From contig NZ_FOXJ01000002.1 of the NCBI RefSeq assembly GCF_900115685.1, positions 620,001 to 684,000 on the forward strand: a stretch of 64,000 bases of DNA. The letters run 5' to 3'. Below the pieces are notes generated by a model that did no database searches, was not told where the DNA came from, and saw only the letters and a list, made by a program, of their open reading frames with translations. The stretch is from Variovorax sp. 770b2. GTDB taxonomy: Bacteria > Pseudomonadota > Gammaproteobacteria > Burkholderiales > Burkholderiaceae_C. The translations under genes and the position numbers were made by a program. Positions 33,639 through 42,174 of this stretch are shown piece after piece; within the stretch, counting starts at the first letter, position 1; each line of letters begins with the position of its first letter.

Positions 33639-34613
33639 CTATTCAACCTTGATACCGCCTTGCTTGATCACCTTGGCCCAGCGCTGGCTGTCCTCGGTCA
33701 CCACCTTGCCGAGCGCCGCCGCGTTGCCGCAGGTGTTGACCGCGCCCAGCTGGGCAAAGCGCTGCTTGGTCTCCGGCAGGTTGCACACCTCGAGCAGCGC
33801 GGCGGAGAGCTTGTCGATGCCCGCGGCCGGCATGCGCGCCGGGGCCATCACGCCGACCCACACCGGCACTTCCATGCCCGCCAGGCCCGTGGCCTCGCCG
33901 ACGGTGGGTGCCGTGCCCATGCTGGGCAGCGCCGCCCGCGAGAAGGTGCCCAGCACGCGCGCCTTGCCGCTCGCGACCATGGGCTCGATCGAGGCGACGC
34001 TGGTGACGATCACCGCCACCTGCCCGCCCAGCAGGTCGGTCAGCGCCGGTGCCGCGCCGCGGTAGGGCACGTGCAGCAGGTTCACGCCGCTCGCCTGCGC
34101 GAGCAGCGCGCCCGTGAGGTGCGAGACCGTGCCGTTGCCGGTGGATGCGTAGGTGACCTGGCCCGGCCGCGCCTTGGCGTCGCGCAGCACATCGGCGATG
34201 GTCTTGTAGGGGCTTTCGGTGCGCACGGACAGCGTCATCGGCGTGTCGGCGACCAGCGCCACGGGCACCAGTTCGTGCACGGGGTCGTAAGGGAGTTTGG
34301 CCTGCAGATGGGGCGCGATGGTGACCGCGCCGCCAGTGGCCAGCAGCACGGTGGCCCCGTCGGTCGCCTTGGCCACCGCATCGGCGGCGACGATGCCGCC
34401 GGCGCCGGCCTTGTTGTCGATGATCACCGGCGTGCCGAGCCTGTCGGTGAGCTTGGCGCCCAGGTAGCGGGCAATGACGTCCTGCGCACCGCCGGGGGCG
34501 AAGGGCACGACCATGCGCAGCGGCTTGTCGTTCTGCTGCGCCCACAGGGGCTGGGTGGCGAGGCTGGCGGCGGCCGCAAGGCCCAGGGCAAGGTGTTTGA
34601 GGCGCAGTTTCAT
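33639..34613 (-). CDS. Bug-type periplasmic solute-binding protein (TctC family)
   Basis: This 324-residue extracytoplasmic receptor of the tripartite tricarboxylate transporter class is hugely expanded in Comamonadaceae and Bordetella. The Sec signal is MKLRLKHLALGLAAAASLATQPLWAQ. The mature part opens with PLRMVVPFAPGGAQDVIARYLG, the Bug carboxylate-pincer region, followed by IDNKAGAGGIVAADAVAKA. I chose the ATG at 34613 with GGAG close upstream rather than an in-frame ATG at 34643. No TctA/TctB membrane genes are nearby, so it is an orphan receptor whose ligand, probably a carboxylate, is unknown. Confidence 0.9.
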   Translation of the reverse strand: MKLRLKHLALGLAAAASLATQPLWAQQNDKPLRMVVPFAPGGAQDVIARYLGAKLTDRLGTPVIIDNKAGAGGIVAADAVAKATDGATVLLATGGAVTIAPHLQAKLPYDPVHELVPVALVADTPMTLSVRTESPYKTIADVLRDAKARPGQVTYASTGNGTVSHLTGALLAQASGVNLLHVPYRGAAPALTDLLGGQVAVIVTSVASIEPMVASGKARVLGTFSRAALPSMGTAPTVGEATGLAGMEVPVWVGVMAPARMPAAGIDKLSAALLEVCNLPETKQRFAQLGAVNTCGNAAALGKVVTEDSQRWAKVIKQGGIKVE

Positions 34614-34733
34614 GGGGCTCCAGGCGGTGCGAAAAGCGGGCAAAAAACGGGCGGAAAGCAGGCGTTACCCGCGCAACACGCAGGTTACGCGCCCCAAGTC
34701 TAGGGTCCGGCGGCCGGACGCCCGCCTGAAAGC

Positions 34734-34739
34734 GATAAT
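34734..34739 (+). promoter_or_regulatory. Candidate -10 box for leuS
   Basis: GATAAT lies 45 bp upstream of the leuS ATG in the divergent gap with the Bug-type gene. No good -35 hexamer is seen. Confidence 0.3.
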
Positions 34740-34784
34740 CCGCCTTCCCCGGTGCGCCCCGCGCCGGGCTCCTGCCGTACCGTC

Positions 34785-37415
34785 ATGAACCCCAGCTACA
34801 AACCCAGCGACGTCGAGTCCGCTGCCCAGGCGCAATGGAGCGCCGTCGATGCCTACCGCGTCACCGAGGACGCGAGCCGCAAGAAGTACTACGCCTGCTC
34901 CATGCTGCCGTACCCCAGCGGCAAGCTGCACATGGGCCATGTGCGCAACTACACGATCAACGACATGCTCACGCGCTACCTGCGCATGAGCGGCTACAAC
35001 GTGCTGATGCCCATGGGCTGGGATGCCTTCGGCCTGCCGGCCGAGAACGCGGCGCTGAAAAACGGCGTGCCCCCAGCCAAGTGGACCTACGAGAACATCG
35101 ACTACATGCGCGGCCAGCTCCAGGCCATGGGCCTGGCGATCGACTGGAGCCGCGAGATCGCCACCTGCGATCCGAGCTACTACAAGTGGAACCAGTGGCT
35201 GTTCCTGAAGATGCTCGAGAAGGGCATTGCCTACCGCAAGACCCAGGTGGTGAACTGGGACCCGGTCGACCAAACCGTGCTGGCCAACGAGCAGGTGATC
35301 GACGGCAAGGGCTGGCGCACCGGTGCCACGGTCGAGCGCCGCGAGATCCCTGGCTACTACCTGAAGATCAGCGACTACGCCGAAGAGCTGCTCGAGCACA
35401 CGCAGCACAAGCTGCCGGGCTGGCCCGAGCGCGTCAAGCTGATGCAGGAGAACTGGATCGGCAAGAGCGAGGGCGTGCGCTTCGCCTTCACCCATGACAT
35501 CCAGGATGCGAGCGGAAAGCTCATCCAGGACGGCCGCATGTACGTGTTCACCACGCGCGCCGACACGATCATGGGCGTCACCTTCTGTGCCGTGGCGCCC
35601 GAGCATCCGCTGGCCGCGCACGCCGCCACGCGCGACCCGAAGGTCGCGGCCTTCATCGAGGAGTGCAAGAACGGCGGCACCACCGAAGCCGAGCTCGCCA
35701 CGCAGGAGAAGAAGGGCGTGCCCACGGGCCTGACCGTGAAGCACCCGATCACCGAGGAGCAGGTGCCGGTGTGGGTCGGCAACTATGTGCTCATCGGCTA
35801 CGGCGACGGCGCCGTGATGGGCGTGCCCGCGCACGACGAGCGCGACTTCGCCTTCGCCAACAAGTACGGCATCGAGATCATCCAGGTCGTGCTGGTGGAC
35901 GACGAGCCGCACTTCGACTATCACAAGTGGCAGGACTGGTACGCCGACAAGCAGCGCGGCGTGACCATCAACTCCGACAACTTCAGCGGCATGTCGTACA
36001 AGGAGGCCGTGGCCGCCGTGGCGCATGCGCTGGGCCAGAAGGGCCTGGGCGAGCTGCAGACCACCTGGCGCCTGCGCGACTGGGGCGTGAGCCGCCAGCG
36101 CTACTGGGGCACGCCGATCCCGATCATCCATTGCGACGAGCACGGCGCGGTGCCGGTCCCCGAGAAGGACCTGCCCGTGGTGCTGCCCACCGACTGCGTG
36201 CCCGACGGCTCCGGCAACCCGTTGAACAAGCACGAAGGCTTCCACGCCGGCGTGGTCTGCCCCGTGTGCGGCAAGCCCTCGCGGCGCGAGACCGACACGA
36301 TGGACACCTTCGTGGATTCGTCGTGGTACTTCATGCGCTACTGCGACCCGAAGAACGACCAGGCCATGGTCGCCGAGGGCGCGGACTACTGGATGCCGAT
36401 GGACCAGTACATCGGCGGCATCGAGCACGCGATCCTGCATTTGCTGTACGCGCGCTTCTGGACCAAGGTGATGCGCGACCTGGGCCTGGTGAAGGCCGAC
36501 GAGCCCTTCGCCAAGCTGCTGACGCAGGGCATGGTGCTCAACCACATCTTCTACAAGCGCAGCGAAAAGGGCGGCAAGGACTACTTTCCGCCTTCGGAAG
36601 TCACACCCGTGCTCGATGCGCAGGGCCGCATCACCGGCGGCACCACGGCCGACGGCACGAAGGTCGAGTACGGCGGCGTCGGCAAGATGGGCAAGAGCGA
36701 GCGCAACGGCGTCGATCCGCAGGACCTGATCGAGAAATACGGCGCCGACACCGCGCGCCTGTACACCATGTTCACCGCGCCGCCCGAAGCCACGCTCGAG
36801 TGGAACGATGCCGCCGTCGAAGGCAGCTACCGGTTCCTGCGCCGGGTGTGGAACTTCGGCGTGGCGCAGGCGGACGTGGCGCCGGCCAAGGCCGGTGGAC
36901 AGACGTTCGGCAAGGCCGCGCAGGCGCTGCGCCGCGAGGTGCACACGGTGCTGCGCCAGGTCGACTACGACTACCAGCGCATGCAATACAACACGGTGGT
37001 GTCGGGCGCGATGAAGCTCTTGAACGCGCTGGAGGGCTTCAAGCCCGACGGCAGCGCGGGCGATGCGACCGCGCTGCGCGAGGGCTTCGGCATCCTGCTG
37101 CGCTGCCTGTACCCCGCCACCCCGCACATCGCCCAGCAGCTGTGGAGCGAGCTGGGCTACGACAAGGACCTGGGCGGCCTGCTCGATGCGGCCTGGCCGA
37201 CGGTCGACGTCCAGGCGCTGGTGCAGGACGAGATCGAACTCATGCTGCAGGTCAACGGCAAGCTGCGCGGCAAGCTGCTGGTGCCGGCCGGCGCCTCCAA
37301 GGACGAGATCGAGAAGCTCGCGCTCGCCTGCGACGACTTCGTCGCCTTCGCCGAGGGCGCGCCGCCCAAGCGCGTGATCGTGGTTCCCGGCCGTCTGGTC
37401 AACGTGGTCCTTTGA
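34785..37415 (+). CDS. leuS: Leucyl-tRNA synthetase
   Basis: This 876-residue class I aminoacyl-tRNA synthetase has the HIGH-type motif [18 protein letters not shown] near residues 44-61. The editing (CP1) domain occupies roughly residues 220-420 and includes [12 protein letters not shown] and [14 protein letters not shown]-like sequence, and [14 protein letters not shown] follows. The KMSKS motif reads KMGKS at residues 634-638, a Ser-to-Gly change relative to the usual sequence. The C-terminal domain ends in [17 protein letters not shown] chose the ATG at 34785, which gives [18 protein letters not shown], the usual start. It is followed by lptE and holA in one run. Confidence 0.96.
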   Translation: MNPSYKPSDVESAAQAQWSAVDAYRVTEDASRKKYYACSMLPYPSGKLHMGHVRNYTINDMLTRYLRMSGYNVLMPMGWDAFGLPAENAALKNGVPPAKWTYENIDYMRGQLQAMGLAIDWSREIATCDPSYYKWNQWLFLKMLEKGIAYRKTQVVNWDPVDQTVLANEQVIDGKGWRTGATVERREIPGYYLKISDYAEELLEHTQHKLPGWPERVKLMQENWIGKSEGVRFAFTHDIQDASGKLIQDGRMYVFTTRADTIMGVTFCAVAPEHPLAAHAATRDPKVAAFIEECKNGGTTEAELATQEKKGVPTGLTVKHPITEEQVPVWVGNYVLIGYGDGAVMGVPAHDERDFAFANKYGIEIIQVVLVDDEPHFDYHKWQDWYADKQRGVTINSDNFSGMSYKEAVAAVAHALGQKGLGELQTTWRLRDWGVSRQRYWGTPIPIIHCDEHGAVPVPEKDLPVVLPTDCVPDGSGNPLNKHEGFHAGVVCPVCGKPSRRETDTMDTFVDSSWYFMRYCDPKNDQAMVAEGADYWMPMDQYIGGIEHAILHLLYARFWTKVMRDLGLVKADEPFAKLLTQGMVLNHIFYKRSEKGGKDYFPPSEVTPVLDAQGRITGGTTADGTKVEYGGVGKMGKSERNGVDPQDLIEKYGADTARLYTMFTAPPEATLEWNDAAVEGSYRFLRRVWNFGVAQADVAPAKAGGQTFGKAAQALRREVHTVLRQVDYDYQRMQYNTVVSGAMKLLNALEGFKPDGSAGDATALREGFGILLRCLYPATPHIAQQLWSELGYDKDLGGLLDAAWPTVDVQALVQDEIELMLQVNGKLRGKLLVPAGASKDEIEKLALACDDFVAFAEGAPPKRVIVVPGRLVNVVL

Positions 37416-37426
37416 ACGATAGAAGC

Positions 37427-37948
37427 ATGAACAAACGCAATGCCTCGTTGCCGCGCCGCGGCTTTCTTCTCGGCCTGGCCGCCGCGGGCGCCAGCGTGGG
37501 CCTGGCCGGCTGCGGCTTCGAGCTGCGCAAGGCGCCGGTCTTCGCGTTCAAGACGCTGTCGGTGGAGGGCAATTCCGCACTCATCAACCAGGTGCGGCGC
37601 GAGTTGCGCGCGGCCGGCACGGTGACGCTGGTGCCCAAGGAAGACGCCAAGACCGCCGACGCGGTGCTGGTGGTGCTTGGCGAAGACCGCGACCGCTTCG
37701 TGATCTCGACCAATTCGGCCGGCGCGCTGCGCGAGCTGCAACTGCGCCTGCGCGTGCGCTTCAGCCTGAAGACGCCGGGCGGCAAGGAACTGCTCTCTGC
37801 CTCCGAGGTGTCGCAGACGCGCGACCTGAGCTTCAACGAAACCAATGCGCTCGCCAAGGAAGGCGAGGCCGAACTGCTGTTCCGCGACATGCAATCCGAC
37901 ATCGCGCAGCAGCTGATGCGGCGCCTGGCGGCCGTCAAGGAACTCTAG
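37427..37948 (+). CDS. lptE: LPS-assembly lipoprotein LptE
   Basis: This 173-residue outer-membrane lipoprotein plugs the LptD barrel and helps deliver lipopolysaccharide to the cell surface. The signal peptide carries a twin-arginine-like RRGFLLG followed by a hydrophobic stretch and the lipobox LAGC (Cys29). The mature part starts GFELRKAPVFAFKTLSVEG, typical of LptE/RlpB, and the core has ELQLRLRVRFSLKTPGG. It lies 11 bp after leuS and 24 bp before holA, the conserved proteobacterial order. Confidence 0.92.
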   Translation: MNKRNASLPRRGFLLGLAAAGASVGLAGCGFELRKAPVFAFKTLSVEGNSALINQVRRELRAAGTVTLVPKEDAKTADAVLVVLGEDRDRFVISTNSAGALRELQLRLRVRFSLKTPGGKELLSASEVSQTRDLSFNETNALAKEGEAELLFRDMQSDIAQQLMRRLAAVKEL

Positions 37949-37972
37949 GCGCTCCGCGCCGCAGCGTTTTCC

Positions 37973-39046
37973 ATGCAACTTGCCAGCGCCCAACTCGGAG
38001 CCCACCTGCAGAAGGGGCTCAAACCGCTCTACACGATCCACGGCGACGAGCCGCTGCTCGCGCAGGAAGCGGCCGATGCCATCCGCGCCGCTGCGCGCGA
38101 GCAGGGCTACACCGAGCGCAGCTCGTACACCGTGGCGGGCGCGCACTTCGACTGGAGCGCGGTGCTCGCGGCGGGGGGCTCGCTTTCGCTCTTCGCCGAC
38201 AAGCAGATCGTGGAGATCCGCATCCCCTCGGGCAAGCCCGGCAAGGACGGCAGCACCGCCCTGCAGCAGCTGGCCGAAGCCGCACCCGGCAACGACAGCA
38301 CGCTCACGCTGGTGATGCTGCCGCGCCTGGACAAGGCCACGCGCACCGGTGCCTGGTTTTCGGCGCTGGAGAACAACGGCGTGAGCCTGCAGGTCGACCC
38401 GATCGAGCGCGCCGCGCTGCCGCAGTGGATCGCGCAGCGCCTCGCGCTGCAGGGCCAGCGCGTGATGCCGGGCGACGAAGGCCAGCGCACGCTGCAGTTC
38501 TTTGCCGATCGCGTCGAAGGCAACCTCCTGGCCGCGCACCAGGAAATCCAGAAGCTCGCGCTGCTGCACCCGGCGGGCGAATTGAGCTGGGAGCAGGTCG
38601 AAGGCGCGGTCAACAACGTGGCGCGCTACGACGTGTTCAAGCTCTCCGAAGCGGTGCTCGCGGGCAACCCGCAGCGCGTGGCGCGCATGCTGGACGGCCT
38701 GCAGGCCGAGGGCGAGGCCGAGGTGCTGGTGCACTACACGATCGCCGAGGACATCCGCGCATTGAAGCGCGTGAAGGACGCCATGGCCGCCGGCCGGCCG
38801 CTGCCGATGGCGCTGCGCGAGAACCGCATCTGGGGCCCGCGCGAGCGCGCCTTCGAGCGCGTGCTGCCGCGGCTGGACGACCGCATGCTGGCGCGCCTGC
38901 TGCGCGCGGCCCACCTGGTGGACGGCATCTGCAAGGGCCTGAAGCAGCCCGACTGGCCCGCCAGCGGCTGGCAGGCGCTGCAACGGCTGGCGCTGATGCT
39001 GTGCCGCGCGTGCAGCAGCGCCCCGGCAACCGCCCGCCGCGCCTGA
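37973..39046 (+). CDS. holA: DNA polymerase III subunit delta
   Basis: This 357-residue clamp-loader subunit opens the beta sliding clamp. Domain I begins LYTIHGDEPLLAQEAADAIRAAA near residues 19-41. SLFADKQIVEIRIPSGKPGKDG lies near 64, domain II has EGNLLAAHQEIQKLALLHP near 182, and the C-terminal collar domain has MLARLLRAAHLVDGICKG. Length is close to E. coli HolA (343). It follows lptE by 24 bp and precedes proA by about 80 bp. Confidence 0.93.
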   Translation: MQLASAQLGAHLQKGLKPLYTIHGDEPLLAQEAADAIRAAAREQGYTERSSYTVAGAHFDWSAVLAAGGSLSLFADKQIVEIRIPSGKPGKDGSTALQQLAEAAPGNDSTLTLVMLPRLDKATRTGAWFSALENNGVSLQVDPIERAALPQWIAQRLALQGQRVMPGDEGQRTLQFFADRVEGNLLAAHQEIQKLALLHPAGELSWEQVEGAVNNVARYDVFKLSEAVLAGNPQRVARMLDGLQAEGEAEVLVHYTIAEDIRALKRVKDAMAAGRPLPMALRENRIWGPRERAFERVLPRLDDRMLARLLRAAHLVDGICKGLKQPDWPASGWQALQRLALMLCRACSSAPATARRA

Positions 39047-39127
39047 TTCGCGCCTGAATTTCGATGGCTGGAGCCGCCAAAAGGCTTGCGTAAGCCGGGC
39101 TACAGGTCCGCGTGGGAAAATGCCGAC

Positions 39128-40420
39128 ATGAATGCGTTCAACGTCAGCGAGCACATGCAGGCCCTCGGGCTGCAGGCAAAGACCGCTGCTTTCCTCATGG
39201 CCCGTGCGGATGCAGCTACCAAAAACATAGCATTGAAGGCGCTTGCCCGGCGCCTGCGCGAAGCCGGCCCGGCGCTGGCGGTCGCCAACCAGAAAGACCT
39301 GGAACGCGCCACCGCCGCCGGCCTCTCGGCACCGATGGTCGATCGGCTCAAGCTCACCCCGAAGGTCATCGAGACCGTGGCCCTGGGCTGCGAACAGCTC
39401 GCCGGCATGGCCGACGTGATCGGCGAGATCATCGGCATGAAGCAGCAGCCCAGTGGCATCCGCGTGGGCCAGATGCGGGTGCCGATCGGCGTGTTCGGCA
39501 TGATCTACGAGAGCCGGCCCAACGTGACCATCGAGGCTGCGAGCCTGGCGATCAAGAGCGGCAACGCGGCCATCCTGCGCGGCGGCTCGGAAGCCATCGA
39601 GTCGAACAAGGCGCTGGCGCTGCTGGTGTCCGAGGCGCTGGCCGAAGCGGGCCTGCCGGTCGAGGCGGTGCAGCTGGTGCAGACCACCGACCGGGAAGCC
39701 GTGGGCCAACTGATCGCCATGCCCGAATTCGTGGACGTGATCATTCCGCGCGGCGGCAAGGGGCTGATCGAGCGCATCAGCCGCGACGCCAAGGTGCCCG
39801 TCATCAAGCACCTGGACGGCAACTGCCACGTGTACGTGGACGACACGGCCGAGTTCGCCATGGCGCTGCGCATCGTGGACAACGCCAAGACCCAGAAGTA
39901 CAGCCCCTGCAATGCGGCCGAAGGCCTGCTGGTGTCGGAAGCGGTCGCGGAAGACTTCCTGCCGCAAATCGCCGCCATCTTCGCTGCCAAGGGCGTGGAA
40001 ATGCGCTGCGATCCGGCCGCCGCCCGCATCCTGCGGGCGGATGAAGCCGCCGATCCGGCCGCCAGGGTGGTCGACGCGGTCGAGTCCGACTGGTCCGAGG
40101 AGTACCTGGCCGCCGTCATCAGCATCAAGGTCGTGGCCGGCGTGGACGAAGCCATTGCGCACATCAACCGCTATTCGAGCCACCACACCGATGCCATCGT
40201 CACGCGCGACCACGTGCATGCGCAGCGGTTCCTGCGCGAGGTCGATTCAGCCAGCGTCATGGTCAATGCGAGCACCCGCTTCGCCGATGGCTTCGAGTTC
40301 GGGCTGGGTGCCGAAATCGGCATCAGCACCGACAAGTTCCACGCCCGCGGCCCGGTCGGCATCGAAGGGCTGACCTCGCTCAAGTACGTGGTGCTCGGCC
40401 AGGGCGAAGTGCGCACGTGA
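39128..40420 (+). CDS. proA: Glutamate-5-semialdehyde dehydrogenase (gamma-glutamyl phosphate reductase)
   Basis: This 430-residue enzyme performs the second step of proline synthesis, reducing gamma-glutamyl phosphate with NADPH. It has the aldehyde-dehydrogenase-like fold: [34 protein letters not shown], and the catalytic cysteine in [13 protein letters not shown] (Cys261). [17 protein letters not shown] closes the fold. I chose the ATG at 39128 over 39086, whose extension is not conserved. proB is not in the window. The N-terminal coding stretch at about 39211-39229 contains GCTACCAAAAACATAGC, a short inverted repeat within the gene. Confidence 0.95.
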   Translation: MNAFNVSEHMQALGLQAKTAAFLMARADAATKNIALKALARRLREAGPALAVANQKDLERATAAGLSAPMVDRLKLTPKVIETVALGCEQLAGMADVIGEIIGMKQQPSGIRVGQMRVPIGVFGMIYESRPNVTIEAASLAIKSGNAAILRGGSEAIESNKALALLVSEALAEAGLPVEAVQLVQTTDREAVGQLIAMPEFVDVIIPRGGKGLIERISRDAKVPVIKHLDGNCHVYVDDTAEFAMALRIVDNAKTQKYSPCNAAEGLLVSEAVAEDFLPQIAAIFAAKGVEMRCDPAAARILRADEAADPAARVVDAVESDWSEEYLAAVISIKVVAGVDEAIAHINRYSSHHTDAIVTRDHVHAQRFLREVDSASVMVNASTRFADGFEFGLGAEIGISTDKFHARGPVGIEGLTSLKYVVLGQGEVRT

Positions 40421-40475
40421 TGGACGCCGAAGCCGCCTGTGCGGTCTTGTCATCGGGGCGGACACCCCCAATTCC

Positions 40476-40481
40476 TACAAT
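40476..40481 (+). promoter_or_regulatory. Candidate -10 box for gshA
   Basis: TACAAT lies 15 bp upstream of the long palindrome and 202 bp upstream of the gshA ATG. If used, the whole palindrome is transcribed as part of the leader. No consensus -35 box at proper spacing is seen. Confidence 0.3.
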
Positions 40482-40496
40482 TCCGCTCCACCTCTG

Positions 40497-40657
40497 AGAG
40501 GTTGAGAGGCAACCCGACATGACCGCTCATCCCCCGCAAACGCCCCCACTCCGCGTTGCAAATGCTCGCCATAGCCCGAGCTATGGCTGCGCTTTGCGCC
40601 TTGATTGGGCCCATTTGCGGGGGCTGCTCGGTCACGCCGAATTGCCTCTCAGCCTCT
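40497..40657. repeat. 161-nt near-perfect palindrome in the gshA leader
   Basis: The outer arms are AGAGGTTGAGAGGCAA (40497-40512) and TTGCCTCTCAGCCTCT (40642-40657). Further in, ATGACCGCTCAT-like sequence pairs with its counterpart near 40624-40634, and CCCCCGCAAA pairs with TTTGCGGGGG. The centre is CATAG-CCCGAG-CTATG at 40570-40585. Both halves are symmetric around 40577, so the transcript could form one very long hairpin. It contains no gene and ends about 10 bases before the gshA ribosome-binding site. It resembles a MITE or a mobile palindromic repeat; target-site duplications are not evident. Confidence 0.88.
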
Positions 40658-40682
40658 AATACAAATCGAAGAAGGCCGCCGC

Positions 40683-41999
40683 ATGGTTCCGCATCTTGTC
40701 ACCGCCCTGACCGGCCCGATCAACGAACTGGAGCAGCGGGTGCTCGACTCGATGCCCGCCATCGAGCGCTGGTTCCGCCTCGAATGGATGGAGCACACGC
40801 CGCCGTTCTACAGCTCGGTGGACATCCGCAACGCGGGCTTCAAGCTCGCGCCGGTGGACACCAACCTGTTCCCCGGAGGCTGGAACAACCTCACCAAGGA
40901 AATGCTGCCGCTGGCGGTTCAGGCCGCGCAGGCGGCGATCGAAAAGATCTGTCCGGAGGCGCGCAACCTGCTCGTCATTCCGGAAAATCACTCCAAAAAC
41001 ACCTTTTATCTCGCCAACATCGCGCAACTGGTGCGCATCTTCCACATGGCGGGGCTGAACGTGCGGATCGGCTCGGTCGATCCGGCCATCAAGTCGCCCA
41101 AGAAGATCGAACTGCCCAACGGCGAGACCGTCACCCTCGAACCGGTGGTGCGCGGCAAGCGTCGGCTGGGTCTGAAGAACTTCGATCCCTGCACAATTTT
41201 GCTCAACAACGAGCTTTCTGCGGGAACGCCGGGCATCCTGGAGGATCTTCACGAGCAATACCTGCTGCCGCCGCTGCACGCGGGCTGGTCGGTGCGCCGC
41301 AAGAGCAACCACCTGCACAGCTATGAAGAGCTGTCCAAGCGCCTGGGCAAGCTCCTGGGCATCGACCCCTGGCTCATCAACCCGATCTATGCGCGCGCCG
41401 AAGGCGTCGACATCGCCGAGGGCCGCGGGATCGACGTGCTGACCAGCCACGTGGACGCGGTGCTCACCAAGGTGCGCCGCAAGTACAAGGAATACGGCAT
41501 CAACGAAAAGCCGTTCGTGGTCGTCAAGGGCGGCCACAGCGGCAGCGGCAGCCCGGGCGTGGTGACGGTGCGCGATGCCAAGGACGTCGAGGCGCTGATC
41601 GGCAAGTCGCGCACCAGCACCTCCTCGGCGGCGAAGACCTCTGCCGGGCGCGACCTGCGCGAACCCACCGAACTGATCGTCCAGGAAGGCGTGCTGACCA
41701 ACGAGCGCGTGCACAACGGCGTGGCCGAGCCGGTCGTCTACATGATGGACCGCTACGTGGTCGGCGGCTTCTACCGGGTGCATGCCGCGCAGGCGGCCGA
41801 CGAGAACCTGAAGCTCCCGGACGCGAGCTTCGTGCCGCTGGCTTTCTCGGAAAGCACGCACATGCCCCAGCCCGGTGCCAAGCCCGGTGCGAGCGCGCCG
41901 AACCGTTTCTACATGTATGGCGTGGTCGGCCGCTTGGCCATGGTCGCGGCCAGCTACGAGATGGAAGCGACCGACCCGGACGCCGAAATCTACGAATGA
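40683..41999 (+). CDS. gshA: Glutamate-cysteine ligase, beta/acidithiobacillus type
   Basis: This 438-residue enzyme performs the first step of glutathione synthesis, joining glutamate and cysteine with ATP. It belongs to the distinct proteobacterial family first noted in Acidithiobacillus and common in betaproteobacteria, unrelated in sequence to E. coli GshA. Recognisable parts are WFRLEWMEHTPPFYSSVDIR, LFPGGWNNLTKEM, VIPENHSKNTFYL and VVKGGHSGSGSPGVVTV. The start at ATG 40683 follows GAAGAAGG; the open frame upstream runs through the palindrome and is not a plausible N-terminus. The partner gshB is about 4.8 kb downstream. Confidence 0.92.
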   Translation: MVPHLVTALTGPINELEQRVLDSMPAIERWFRLEWMEHTPPFYSSVDIRNAGFKLAPVDTNLFPGGWNNLTKEMLPLAVQAAQAAIEKICPEARNLLVIPENHSKNTFYLANIAQLVRIFHMAGLNVRIGSVDPAIKSPKKIELPNGETVTLEPVVRGKRRLGLKNFDPCTILLNNELSAGTPGILEDLHEQYLLPPLHAGWSVRRKSNHLHSYEELSKRLGKLLGIDPWLINPIYARAEGVDIAEGRGIDVLTSHVDAVLTKVRRKYKEYGINEKPFVVVKGGHSGSGSPGVVTVRDAKDVEALIGKSRTSTSSAAKTSAGRDLREPTELIVQEGVLTNERVHNGVAEPVVYMMDRYVVGGFYRVHAAQAADENLKLPDASFVPLAFSESTHMPQPGAKPGASAPNRFYMYGVVGRLAMVAASYEMEATDPDAEIYE

Positions 42000-42077
42000 T
42001 TGGGGTTGTCGGGTTGCGGGGTCACCGGGCAACGGCAAAATAGCGGCCCCACAGCAACGGAAACAAAAGGGCGGGAG

Positions 42078-42122
42078 GGGCGACGCGTGGTGGAACGAAT
42101 GTTCCGCCGCCACGACGCCCCC
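42078..42122 (+). other. Strong hairpin in the gshA-kup gap
   Basis: GGGGCG (42078-42083) pairs with CGCCCC (42117-42122), CGTGG (42087-42091) with CCACG (42111-42115), and GGAAC (42093-42097) with GTTCC (42102-42106), around a GAAT loop. No U-run follows, so it is not an ordinary terminator. It lies 53 bp before the kup start and could belong to the kup leader. Confidence 0.5.
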
Positions 42123-42174
42123 GCGTGTCTGACGCGTCGATCTCCAACGGCCAGCCCTTTTTCCCATCGACTTC

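Noticed and set aside
39211-39229. GCTACCAAAAACATAGC within proA as a mobile repeat
   Set aside because: It encodes family-typical residues ([11 protein letters not shown]) in frame and shows no disruption of the gene.
37157-40219. Roughly 1000-codon minus-strand frame opposite holA and proA
   Set aside because: Low-complexity histidine/arginine pattern; both opposite genes are certain.
40556-40682. Short coding frame running through the long palindrome into gshA
   Set aside because: The protein would be a repeat-derived sequence (MLAIARAMAALCALIG); gshA has a proper start at 40683 with a ribosome-binding site.
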